Notes under the pieces: generated by a model | The model's input: only the letters and a program-made list of their open reading frames with translations | What the model was told of the DNA's origin: nothing | Databases searched by the model: none | Part shown: piece by piece, positions 8,639 through 14,521 of the stretch | Layout: each line of letters opens with the position of its first letter | Position numbering within the stretch: the stretch's first letter is position 1 | Program-made: the position numbers and the translations under genes | From: JAVBQJ01 sp031549115 | GTDB taxonomy: Bacteria > Verrucomicrobiota > Lentisphaeria > Victivallales > Victivallaceae | NCBI GenBank assembly: GCA_031549115.1 | Contig: JAVBQJ010000156.1 | Coordinates: forward strand, 1-18,355 | Length of the DNA stretch: 18,355 nucleotides | Direction: 5' to 3'

Positions 8639-9966
8639 GCTCCGAAGTCCTCGTTGACCATCGGAATCGATTCGACGATCGCATCGAGCACATTGCCGAC
8701 GCTGTTCCACTCTCCCTGGTGCCGCAGCCGCAGCGCCATCCGGTGTGCCAGCACGACATTGACCATCGAGCGCACATCGCCCGGCGTCACATAGGTGCGG
8801 TTGTGATAGGCCGCCAGACTCTGGCTGCAGCGCATCAGCGCCAGCGTCGCCCGCGGGCTGCAGCCGTTGGTCAATGCCGGATGCTCACGGGTGGCATTGG
8901 AAATCCGGATGATGTATTCCTTGATCCGCTCCGAAGCGGTGACGCCGCGCACCAGCGCGTGGCAATGGACGATATCGGAGCCCTTGATCACATAGGAAAT
9001 CCGTGACAACGGGTGGCTGGCCTGCTGGGAATCCAGTATCTCCATTTCGGCCTCCACCGACGGATAGCCGATCGACAGCCGCATCAGGAAACGGTCGAGC
9101 TGCGGCTCCGGCAACGGATAGGTGCCGTGGTAGTCCTCCGGGTTCTGCGTGGCGACCACGAAGAACGGCTTCGGCAGCACATGACCCTTGCCGTCGACCG
9201 TCACCACCGATTCGGACATGCACTCGAGCAAACTCGACTGGGTTCGGGGCGTGGTGCGGTTGATTTCGTCGGCCAGAATCACGTTGCCGAAAATCGGCCC
9301 GGGGATGAAGCGGAACTGCTTCAACTGTTCGTCGTAGATATTCGCGCCGGTGATGTCGCTCGGCAGCATGTCCGGCGTGAACTGGATGCGGCGGTAGCTG
9401 GCCTGAATCGACTTTGCCAGCGCCTGCACGAGAATGCTTTTCCCCACCCCCGGCGCATCCTCCAAAAGCAAGTGCCCGTCCGCCATCAGACAGACGATCA
9501 TATTGCGGATCACATCGGGTTTGCCTTTGAACACCATGCCGATATTGGCTTCCAGCTGACGGATCACCGCGGCCATGGATTCGAAGGAAAACTCGCTCTC
9601 CGCTGCCAGGCCGCGTTCTCCGACGGCGTTCAATCCGGGATTGTAGGGGTCGTTGAATACCAGCATCGCGCTGCCAAGCTGGATCACATCGAGGTGCTTG
9701 AGCAGGATCCGCGCCACCGGGGCGTTGTTGACGAAGGTGCCGTTGGCGCTGCCGAGGTCCTGCACCAGCACCCCCTCCGGCGTGATGCTGATGGAGGCGT
9801 GGCGGGTGGAAACGCTGGATTCCTCGATGCGGATATCGCTGTCGCCGCCGCGCCCGACAATCAGGATTTGGCGGTCGATCACAATCTCACGGATATTGCC
9901 GTATCGTTCCTGCAGAGTGATGGTGGGGTGTTCCTGAAGAACCGGCGGAGCGTCTTTTTCAATCAT
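8635..9966 (-). CDS. FHA domain fused to MoxR-type AAA+ ATPase
   Basis: In this 443-residue protein, residues about 17-105 form a forkhead-associated domain, with GRGGDSDIRI, SSVSTRHASI and DLGSANGTFVN matching the conserved Gly-Arg, Ser-x-x-His and Asn-Gly phosphopeptide-binding positions. Residues about 125-443 are a MoxR ATPase, with Walker A DAPGVGKS (170-177), Walker B VILADEINR (229-237), sensor ATQNPE (272-277) and the downstream lid. MoxR ATPases act as chaperones for assembly or metal insertion; the FHA part suggests control by a phosphothreonine protein. The start is uncertain: ATG 9966 is preferred over TTG 9975, and neither has a clear Shine-Dalgarno sequence. It is first in the operon with DUF58, TgpA and UPF0178 genes. 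Confidence 0.88.
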   Translation of the reverse strand: MIEKDAPPVLQEHPTITLQERYGNIREIVIDRQILIVGRGGDSDIRIEESSVSTRHASISITPEGVLVQDLGSANGTFVNNAPVARILLKHLDVIQLGSAMLVFNDPYNPGLNAVGERGLAAESEFSFESMAAVIRQLEANIGMVFKGKPDVIRNMIVCLMADGHLLLEDAPGVGKSILVQALAKSIQASYRRIQFTPDMLPSDITGANIYDEQLKQFRFIPGPIFGNVILADEINRTTPRTQSSLLECMSESVVTVDGKGHVLPKPFFVVATQNPEDYHGTYPLPEPQLDRFLMRLSIGYPSVEAEMEILDSQQASHPLSRISYVIKGSDIVHCHALVRGVTASERIKEYIIRISNATREHPALTNGCSPRATLALMRCSQSLAAYHNRTYVTPGDVRSMVNVVLAHRMALRLRHQGEWNSVGNVLDAIVESIPMVNEDFGA

Positions 9967-10040
9967 ATTCGTCAATCAGTCGGTGAAAGTTATGGACGGC
10001 ATGGAACAATCCACCGCCGGCCCGTCCTGGTGTCTATAAA

Positions 10041-10068
10041 AAAATAATCTGTCGAATCGCATTTACAA
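10041..10068 (-). promoter_or_regulatory. Possible promoter for the FHA-MoxR operon
   Basis: On the minus strand, TTGTAA (10068-10063), a 16-nt spacer and TATTTT (10046-10041) make a fair sigma70-type match about 75 bp before the FHA-MoxR ATG. The -35 coincides with the stop of a tiny ORF (10063-10113). The rest of the 230-bp gap to the UroD-like gene is AT-rich and shows no clear terminator. Confidence 0.3.
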
Positions 10069-10113
10069 CCGCATGGCGCTTTTATTTACATAAAAATCAC
10101 ATTCACAGGTCAT
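10063..10113 (-). CDS. Possible 16-residue small ORF
   Basis: AAGAGGAG lies 4 bases before an ATG (10113) that opens MTCECDFYVNKSAMRL and a TAA stop. The ribosome site is far better than that of the FHA-MoxR gene downstream. It could be a leader peptide or chance, and no family is recognised. The two cysteines (Cys-Glu-Cys) are its only notable feature. Confidence 0.25.
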   Translation of the reverse strand: MTCECDFYVNKSAMRL

Positions 10114-10196
10114 AAATCTCCTCTTGCCGGACTTCACAACAATAAACGAATCGAAACGCGGAATATTGCATCTCCCCCAATGGAAATTTTCACTTT

Positions 10197-11219
10197 TTAA
10201 GCATCGGCGCAATATCCCTTCTGCGACTTCAGGACTTCCATCATCGCCAGCAGATTCGCCAGCGGCACGTCCCCCTCCACCGCGTGGGCCGGAGCGAAAA
10301 TCAAACCGCCGTCGCGGCCCGCCGCCAGCAACCGCCGGGCGGCTTCCGCCACCTCCTCCGGCGTACCGTACGGCAATACCTGCTGGGTGGACAAGCCGCC
10401 GTAGAAGCACAACCGCCCCCGGTACTGCCGCATCAGAGCCCCGGTATCCATCACCTCCGGCTGGAACGGGTTGAAAATATTCAATCCGGCAGCAACCAGA
10501 TCGTCAAAGAGTTCATCGACGTCGCCGCACGAGTGAATGCTGACGAGCTTCCCGCTCTCACGCCCGACCGCATACATGCGCTGCAGCTCCGGATAGATGA
10601 ATTCCCGCCACAACGGATACCCCATGATCAGCCCGTGCTGCTGCCCCCAATCGTCGCCGAAGTGAATGCAGTCGATGTCGTATTTTACCGCCTTGCGCAT
10701 CTGGGCGATGGTGTAATCGGCGATCTGCCGCAGCAGTTCGCGGACGAAATCCGGATTCAGATAAAAGTCCATCAACAGCGACTCCAGGCCGCGCAGCGTC
10801 CAGGCGCGCTCAAACAGCGAAAAGCCCAGGTTGAACACCCGGAAGCGCTCCGGAGTTTCGGCGATTCTTTCTTCGATACCGGCGAAAAACACTTCGCCGA
10901 CCGGATCGGGAAACTCGTAGTCGCCCAGCCGCGGCTCCGGCAGTACCTGCCCCGCCACCATCCCGATATCCTTGTCCATCGACCGGTCCCAGATCACCCC
11001 GAAGTAATCCCGGACCCGATCCGGACCCGCCGGCTCGAAGAAACCGTAACAGTCCCCCAGCATCAGAAAGTGGTTGTCCAGCAGCTCCTCGACACCCCGG
11101 TCGGAGCCGCAATGCCGCGCCAAGAGCTCCCTGGCATCAAACGTCAACGAAATCTGCCACGGCACATAGGGAATCTCCCGGTTCTTCACCGCCGCAATCA
11201 CCACCTCGCGCTTGTTCAT
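10197..11219 (-). CDS. UroD/MtaA-type methyltransferase-like protein
   Basis: This 340-residue protein belongs to the uroporphyrinogen decarboxylase superfamily, on the methyltransferase-like branch (MtaA/CmuA relatives) rather than as a true haem-pathway HemE. Recognisable segments are a typical N-terminus (KREVVIAAVKNREIPYVPW), the barrel strand FGDDWGQQHG (187-196), the metal-site-like HSCGD (229-233, His229 and Cys231), FYGGLSTQQVLP (272-283) and a C-terminal APAHAVEGDVPLANLLAM. The His-x-Cys pair is what zinc-dependent methyltransferases of this superfamily use, but the later zinc Cys is not obvious: His312 (APAH) sits where many relatives carry Cys-His. Many Lentisphaerae and related bacteria carry numerous copies of unknown substrate. 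GGGGAG lies 8 bases before the ATG. It follows the AlkA-type gene on the same strand by 50 bp, so co-transcription is possible. Confidence 0.8.
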   Translation of the reverse strand: MNKREVVIAAVKNREIPYVPWQISLTFDARELLARHCGSDRGVEELLDNHFLMLGDCYGFFEPAGPDRVRDYFGVIWDRSMDKDIGMVAGQVLPEPRLGDYEFPDPVGEVFFAGIEERIAETPERFRVFNLGFSLFERAWTLRGLESLLMDFYLNPDFVRELLRQIADYTIAQMRKAVKYDIDCIHFGDDWGQQHGLIMGYPLWREFIYPELQRMYAVGRESGKLVSIHSCGDVDELFDDLVAAGLNIFNPFQPEVMDTGALMRQYRGRLCFYGGLSTQQVLPYGTPEEVAEAARRLLAAGRDGGLIFAPAHAVEGDVPLANLLAMMEVLKSQKGYCADA

Positions 11220-11269
11220 AGCGTCATCTCCCCATTACAGAATATTGATCCATCGTTCGTCGCAATACA

Positions 11270-12706
11270 CTACACCGGAAGATCACTTTTTGCAATCGGC
11301 TTTTTTTGCCACAGACAGAGGGCCGCGTACGAACGGTACGGACGCCAGCGCTCCGCGATCCGCAGGATCTCCTTCGGGGTTTTACGTTTGCCGTTTTCGG
11401 CCGTGGCCTTCAGGATGCCGAGATCGGCGGCGGGAAAGCAATCGCGCATCCCCAGTCCGCGCATGGCAACGTAGTTCACGGTCCACTCGCCGATACCCTT
11501 TACCGGCAGCAGCCGGCTCCGGAACGACTCGAAATCCTGGAGACCGGAGAGATTCAATTCGCCGCGGAAAACCATACCGGCAATGGTCCGCAGCGTCTCC
11601 TGCCTGGCCTTGACAATGCCGAGATTGCTCAGATCGATCTGCAGAAATTGTGCCGGAGTCGGAAAGATCCGGTACCGGTCGCAATAATACAGACCGGCGG
11701 CCCCGGCAATCCGTCCGGCCAGCGTGGTCGCCGCCTTGACGGTGATCTGCTGCCCCAGGATGGCGCGGACGATAAATTCAAACGGCTCGAACGCCACCGG
11801 CAGACGCGGAATTCGTACCGCTCCTTCGAACAGCAGCGGATCCTGCCCCAGAACCTCCGCAATCCTTTCCACATCGGCCGCAAGGTCGAACATACGGCGG
11901 ACCCGGTTGCAGACATTCATACAGGAACGCAGGTCGTCACAGTCGACGGTCAGACGGAGGCGGGAATGCTCCGGCTCATCCGCAACCGTGAAGATACCGT
12001 TGCCGTATTCATCCTGAAACGTTCGGGTATAGTTCACGTCCGTTACCGATTCCACACCGGGAATCGCCCGCGGCCGCATGAACTCCAGCAATTGCGAAAA
12101 ACAGAACGGTTGACGGTACGGCAACCGGAACACGGTATCCGCTCCGGGCGAATGAAGCAACTTTCGAATTTCGGACGGCGTCCTCCCGAATCGTTTTTTC
12201 ATGACGTCGTTGAACTGCCGCAACGAGTGGAATCCGGAAGCGGAGGCGATCTCCGAGAAATTGCGCTTTGTGCCCACAATCAGCCTTTTGGCGAAGATCG
12301 CCCGGTGATATTCCCCGGCCCGGTGGGGAGCCGTCCCCAGATTATCCAGAAACAGACGCCGCAAATGCCGCTCGGACAGGTGATTGGCTTCCGCCAGCTC
12401 CCCGACGGAGTGGAGATTCAGAAAGCCGTTTTCAATCATTTCCAGCGCGTGGGCGACGCATTGCGAGCCTTCGGCGTTGCCGTTGTAATATTCCGTTTCC
12501 AGATCGGGACGGCAGCGGTAGCAGGGCGTGAAACCGCGCTCGAGCGCTTCGAACATCGAGTCGAGATAGACCACGTTAGCTTCTTTCGCCACCGGCGCCG
12601 GACAGGAAGGGCGGCAGAATATCCCGGTCGATTTGACGCCGAAGTAAAATTTCCCGTCGAAATTCCGGTCTTTGGCGATTCTGGCTTTGGCATACAGGTC
12701 GTTCAT
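11270..12706 (-). CDS. alkA: Ada-AraC-AlkA fusion: regulator and 3-methyladenine glycosylase
   Basis: Residue numbers here count from the upstream ATG at 12712. Residues about 1-75 form an Ada metal-binding domain with four cysteines (C33, C37, C64, C67), the site that in Ada accepts methyl groups from DNA phosphotriesters. About 85-185 is an AraC-type helix-turn-helix domain. About 195-470 is an AlkA glycosylase with the helix-hairpin-helix LPVKGIGEWTV (402-412) and catalytic Asp430 in FPAADLGIL. This arrangement is known from actinobacterial Ada-AlkA proteins, and it predicts a protein that senses alkylation, activates transcription and excises 3-methyladenine. The ATG at 12706 (478 residues) is preferred because GAGGA lies 6 bases upstream, whereas for 12712 it directly abuts the start. 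It is divergent from ogt, which it probably controls. Confidence 0.9.
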   Translation of the reverse strand: MNDLYAKARIAKDRNFDGKFYFGVKSTGIFCRPSCPAPVAKEANVVYLDSMFEALERGFTPCYRCRPDLETEYYNGNAEGSQCVAHALEMIENGFLNLHSVGELAEANHLSERHLRRLFLDNLGTAPHRAGEYHRAIFAKRLIVGTKRNFSEIASASGFHSLRQFNDVMKKRFGRTPSEIRKLLHSPGADTVFRLPYRQPFCFSQLLEFMRPRAIPGVESVTDVNYTRTFQDEYGNGIFTVADEPEHSRLRLTVDCDDLRSCMNVCNRVRRMFDLAADVERIAEVLGQDPLLFEGAVRIPRLPVAFEPFEFIVRAILGQQITVKAATTLAGRIAGAAGLYYCDRYRIFPTPAQFLQIDLSNLGIVKARQETLRTIAGMVFRGELNLSGLQDFESFRSRLLPVKGIGEWTVNYVAMRGLGMRDCFPAADLGILKATAENGKRKTPKEILRIAERWRPYRSYAALCLWQKKPIAKSDLPV

Positions 12707-12748
12707 CGGCATTCCTCAATCGTTGGATTATATGGACAATATAATGCT

Positions 12749-12762
12749 TTTTTCCGGAAAAA
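12749..12762. promoter_or_regulatory. 14-bp palindrome between alkA-type gene and ogt
   Basis: TTTTTCCGGAAAAA is a perfect palindrome 42 bp upstream of the ada-alkA start and about 100 bp upstream of ogt. The half-motif TTTCCGG recurs at 12770-12776, 19 bp further on. The position suits an operator in a shared control region. Which protein binds is unknown; the AraC-type domain of the adjacent gene is a candidate. Confidence 0.35.
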
Positions 12763-12765
12763 CCA

Positions 12766-12804
12766 GCGGTTTCCGGCCATGACATTGCCATGGCCGAAAA
12801 CCGC
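12766..12804. repeat. 16-bp inverted repeat in the divergent intergenic region
   Basis: GCGGTTTCCGGCCATG (12766-12781) and CATGGCCGAAAACCGC (12789-12804) pair over 16 positions with one mismatch around a 7-nt loop. It lies between the divergent repair genes, upstream of the ogt start at 12861. It could be an operator or an extruding hairpin, and as no gene ends here it is unlikely to be a terminator. A weak -10-like TATATT (12827-12832) follows without a good -35, which would fit an activator-dependent ogt promoter. Confidence 0.45.
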
Positions 12805-12860
12805 GAGCATTTCAACGTGGGACATGTATATTGGTATTGAATCACAACAAGGAGGATCAC

Positions 12861-13394
12861 ATGCAATACACCAATCGCTATCAATCGCCGGTCGGAGGCA
12901 TTCTGCTGGCGGCCGATGAAACCGGTCTGACGGGGCTCTGGTTCGACGGGGAAAAATACTTCGCCAAAAATCTTGATCCGAAACACGAAGAAAAAGATGT
13001 GCCGGTTTTTGAACAGGTCAAACACTGGCTCGATATTTATTTTTCCGGCAGGGAACCGGATTTCATGCCGCCGCTTCATCCGATCGGATCGCCGTTTCAG
13101 CTCGCGGTGTGGGAAATCCTGTGTCAGATCCCGTACGGCTCCATCGTTACTTATGGCGAGATCGCACAGCGGATCGCCCGACAGCGGGGATTGCCCCGCA
13201 TGTCCGCCCAGGCGGTGGGCGGCGCGGTCGGACACAATGAAATATCCATCCTCATTCCCTGCCACCGGGTCGTCGGCACGAACGGCAGCCTGACCGGCTA
13301 TGCCGGAGGCATTCAAACGAAAGTGAAACTGCTGACCCTGGAGGGTGCGGATATGGCGGGGCTGTTCGTCCCGGCCAAGGGCACGGCTCTCTGA
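12861..13394 (+). CDS. ogt: Methylated-DNA--protein-cysteine methyltransferase
   Basis: This 177-residue Ogt-type suicide alkyltransferase removes the methyl group from O6-methylguanine (and O4-methylthymine) onto its own cysteine. The active site is Cys134 in ILIPCHRVVGTNGSLTGYAGG, and the DNA-binding part VWEILCQIPYGSIVTYGEIA lies at 83-102. The length is normal for Ogt. The ATG at 12861 has AAGGAGG (12849-12855) 5 bases upstream and gives the standard MQYTNRYQSPVGG start; an in-frame start at 12831 has no ribosome site. Divergence from the Ada-AraC-AlkA gene reconstructs, in two proteins, the functions of E. coli Ada plus AlkA. A small stem TTGCG-GCAA-CGCAA (13402-13415) follows but is weak as a terminator. 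Confidence 0.93.
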   Translation: MQYTNRYQSPVGGILLAADETGLTGLWFDGEKYFAKNLDPKHEEKDVPVFEQVKHWLDIYFSGREPDFMPPLHPIGSPFQLAVWEILCQIPYGSIVTYGEIAQRIARQRGLPRMSAQAVGGAVGHNEISILIPCHRVVGTNGSLTGYAGGIQTKVKLLTLEGADMAGLFVPAKGTAL

Positions 13395-13482
13395 ACCGGT
13401 ATTGCGGCAACGCAAATTATAAGGGAAATGTTATTTTTTAACTTTATTTCCATTGATTTTTCAGGATTTCGCAAAGCAATTG

Positions 13483-13511
13483 TTGACTTTTAACATTTTT
13501 ATTGCTATAAT
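13483..13511 (+). promoter_or_regulatory. Consensus sigma70 promoter outside the invertible segment
   Basis: TTGACT (13483-13488), a 17-nt spacer and a perfect TATAAT (13506-13511) point rightwards toward the prepilin gene, with AT-rich DNA upstream. The expected transcript starts near 13518. Its leader contains two Shine-Dalgarno-like runs, AGGAGG (13531-13536) and AAAGGAG (13560-13566), without a start codon at useful spacing. The first ATG (13604) gives only Met-Asp-Ala-stop. The promoter lies 96 bp left of the inverted repeat, so inversion would not move it. The stretch 13395-13482 contains nothing else I can support. Confidence 0.75.
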
Positions 13512-13606
13512 TGACATTACATACCAAACGAGGAGGTAAAGCAATCCCGAGCACACCCGAAAGGAGCGAGAAAAAACACTGACAAATACTTCACAAAACA
13601 AATATG

Positions 13607-13631
13607 GACGCATAATTCCGATTATGTGATG
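13607..13631 (+). repeat. Left inverted repeat arm of the candidate switch
   Basis: 25 bp matching the right arm (13714-13738) in inverse orientation with one mismatch (13611 against 13734). It contains CATAAT-TCCG-ATTATG (13611-13626), 6-bp symmetric half-sites around a 4-bp core, the layout expected of a site-specific recombinase site. On the minus strand it encodes HHIIGIMR. Confidence 0.85.
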
Positions 13632-13649
13632 CGACTTGAGGTTGTTTTG

Positions 13650-13669
13650 CATTTTGGAGTTCTCCTTTT
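13650..13669 (-). promoter_or_regulatory. Ribosome site and ATG inside the invertible segment
   Basis: Minus strand: AAAAGGAG (13669-13662), a 9-nt spacer AACTCCAAA, then ATG (13652-13650). This is the best translation start in the region, but in the orientation shown it points away from the prepilin and opens only a 63-codon frame that runs antisense through the promoter. After inversion it would start the prepilin. Confidence 0.7.
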
Positions 13670-13713
13670 GTTTTAGTGAGGCGTTGTAAATAAGATGGTT
13701 ACATCAAAAATAC

Positions 13714-13738
13714 CATCACATAATCGGAATTATACGTC
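13714..13738 (-). repeat. Right inverted repeat arm of the candidate switch
   Basis: It begins with CATCACATAATCGGAATTAT (13714-13733), identical to the complement of 13612-13631; after the single mismatch A13734, CGTC (13735-13738) also matches. It ends two bases before the prepilin codons AAA TTC (Lys-Phe). At 13732-13734 this arm has ATA where the left arm has ATG in the corresponding codon. Confidence 0.85.
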
Positions 13739-14442
13739 GAAAATTCACACTGATAGAGCTGTTGGTCGTCATAGCGATCATAGCAATCCTGGCCAGCATG
13801 CTTCTGCCCGCTTTGAGCAAAGCCAGAGGAGCGGCACAGGATGCCAAGTGCAAAAACAACCAGAAGCAGCTCGGCTTGTCCTGGCTTATGTACGCCAACG
13901 ACAACAACAACTATATGATAGGTGCTTTCCATTGGGGCTATGCGCCGCTGAATGCCGTCAACGTCACCGTGGGGTGGAGCGATATCCTGCTCCAGGATGC
14001 CGTCAACATCACCTCCAACGCGAATTATACCGAAGCCGGCGGCAGAAGCCTGTTCCGCTGTCCCAGCGACAGCTACAAAAAGGATGTCTGGTGGCGTTTG
14101 CACGCGCCGGGGAGCTATGGTTACAATCCCTATGTCGGCAGCCTCATCCCCGGCCTCTGCCACTTGTTCGGCATCACGGCGGCGGAGCAGAAGTACATCG
14201 TGCCCCCCATCACCAAACTGAAGAACCCGTCCCGCTCCGCCGTACTCGGCGACAACTGGGGATTCTTTCAGGTTGAAGCCCCCGGCGTGACCTACCTCAA
14301 CGCCGAACAGTACGCCTTGAACACCGGCAAGCTGTCGAACGGGAACTACGGCGCGCACAACCGGAAAATGAATACCCTCTGGGCCGACGGCCACGTCGAG
14401 CCTCTGGCCGACACCGATTTCGAAGTCAAGCCGGAGCTCTGA
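13732..14442 (+). CDS. Prepilin-like protein lacking a start in this orientation
   Basis: The frame encodes KFTLIELLVVIAIIAIL with Glu at +5, then a pseudopilin-like body ending with HNRKMNTLWADG, an exact H-X9-DG motif. The predicted mature part from Phe (13744) is 232 residues. The in-frame region extends back to a TAA at 13687 but contains no ATG or GTG before the helix; the entry is placed at ATA 13732, where relatives would have Met (xRRKFTLIEL). The first standard alternative is TTG 13762, inside the transmembrane helix, which would remove the cleavage site. Inverting 13607-13738 supplies an ATG and ribosome site and yields 249 residues with the leader MQNNLKSHHIIGIIRRK. Lys precedes the cleavage site, as in the paralogue at 2103. 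It is probably an inner-membrane or exported surface protein, silent in this orientation. Confidence 0.8.
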   Translation: MRRKFTLIELLVVIAIIAILASMLLPALSKARGAAQDAKCKNNQKQLGLSWLMYANDNNNYMIGAFHWGYAPLNAVNVTVGWSDILLQDAVNITSNANYTEAGGRSLFRCPSDSYKKDVWWRLHAPGSYGYNPYVGSLIPGLCHLFGITAAEQKYIVPPITKLKNPSRSAVLGDNWGFFQVEAPGVTYLNAEQYALNTGKLSNGNYGAHNRKMNTLWADGHVEPLADTDFEVKPEL

Positions 14443-14451
14443 GCGCAGAGA

Positions 14452-14489
14452 CCGCAAAGCTGTTGCGATCTTGGGCAACAGCTTTGCGG
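14452..14489 (+). terminator. Perfect 15-bp hairpin after the prepilin gene
   Basis: CCGCAAAGCTGTTGC (14452-14466), loop GATCTTGG and the exact complement (14475-14489) begin 9 bp after the prepilin stop. No T-run follows, so it may be a factor-assisted or partial terminator, or a processing/stability stem between the prepilin and the downstream carbohydrate genes. The next start is only 32 bp away and no separate promoter is visible in between. Confidence 0.5.
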
Positions 14490-14521
14490 AACCGATAACC
14501 CACCAGCCGGTGAATTGAAAA

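Larger units (their letters stand above)
13607..13738. other. Candidate invertible DNA segment (start-codon switch)
   Basis: A 132-bp unit: two 25-bp inverted repeats around an 82-bp spacer (13632-13713). In the orientation shown, the minus strand of the spacer carries AAAAGGAG, 9 nt and ATG (13652), which reads MQNNLKS and then HHIIGI through the left repeat. The right repeat is read in the same phase by the prepilin frame (HHIIGI then IRRKFTLIEL). Inverting the segment therefore gives one open frame from the ATG into the prepilin, with the promoter at 13483 upstream. As shown, the promoter reads the spacer from its other side and the prepilin lacks a start. This fits a recombinase-operated phase switch in the OFF state. 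A MITE-like insertion or a long-range RNA stem are alternatives; the in-frame fusion with a good ribosome site argues for inversion. No recombinase gene is in the window. Confidence 0.72.

Noticed and set aside
6809..8794. 661-codon open frame on the plus strand
   Set aside because: Antisense to the TgpA and DUF58 genes, whose motifs and ATGA overlaps are clear. The translation is Ala/Pro/Arg-rich without domains.
9967..9975. TTG start (9975) for the FHA-MoxR protein
   Set aside because: It adds only three residues and has no better ribosome site than the ATG at 9966.
13402..13415. Stem TTGCG-GCAA-CGCAA after ogt as terminator
   Set aside because: The stem is only 5 bp and no T-run follows directly; too weak to call.
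13461..13652. 63-codon minus-strand frame starting MQNNLKSHHIIGIM
   Set aside because: It has a good ribosome site, but past the left repeat it runs antisense through the promoter and resembles nothing. It is better explained as the start module of the prepilin pointing the wrong way.
13607..13738. Reading the inverted-repeat unit as a MITE-type insertion
   Set aside because: No target-site duplication is visible at its ends, and the spacer's ATG with ribosome site fuses in frame to the prepilin through the repeat, which an insertion would not predict. It remains the main alternative.
13695..14276. 193-codon plus-strand frame starting at ATG 13695 over the prepilin
   Set aside because: It is in a different frame from the prepilin motif and H-X9-DG end, has only a poorly spaced GTGAGG upstream, and its translation is not protein-like.
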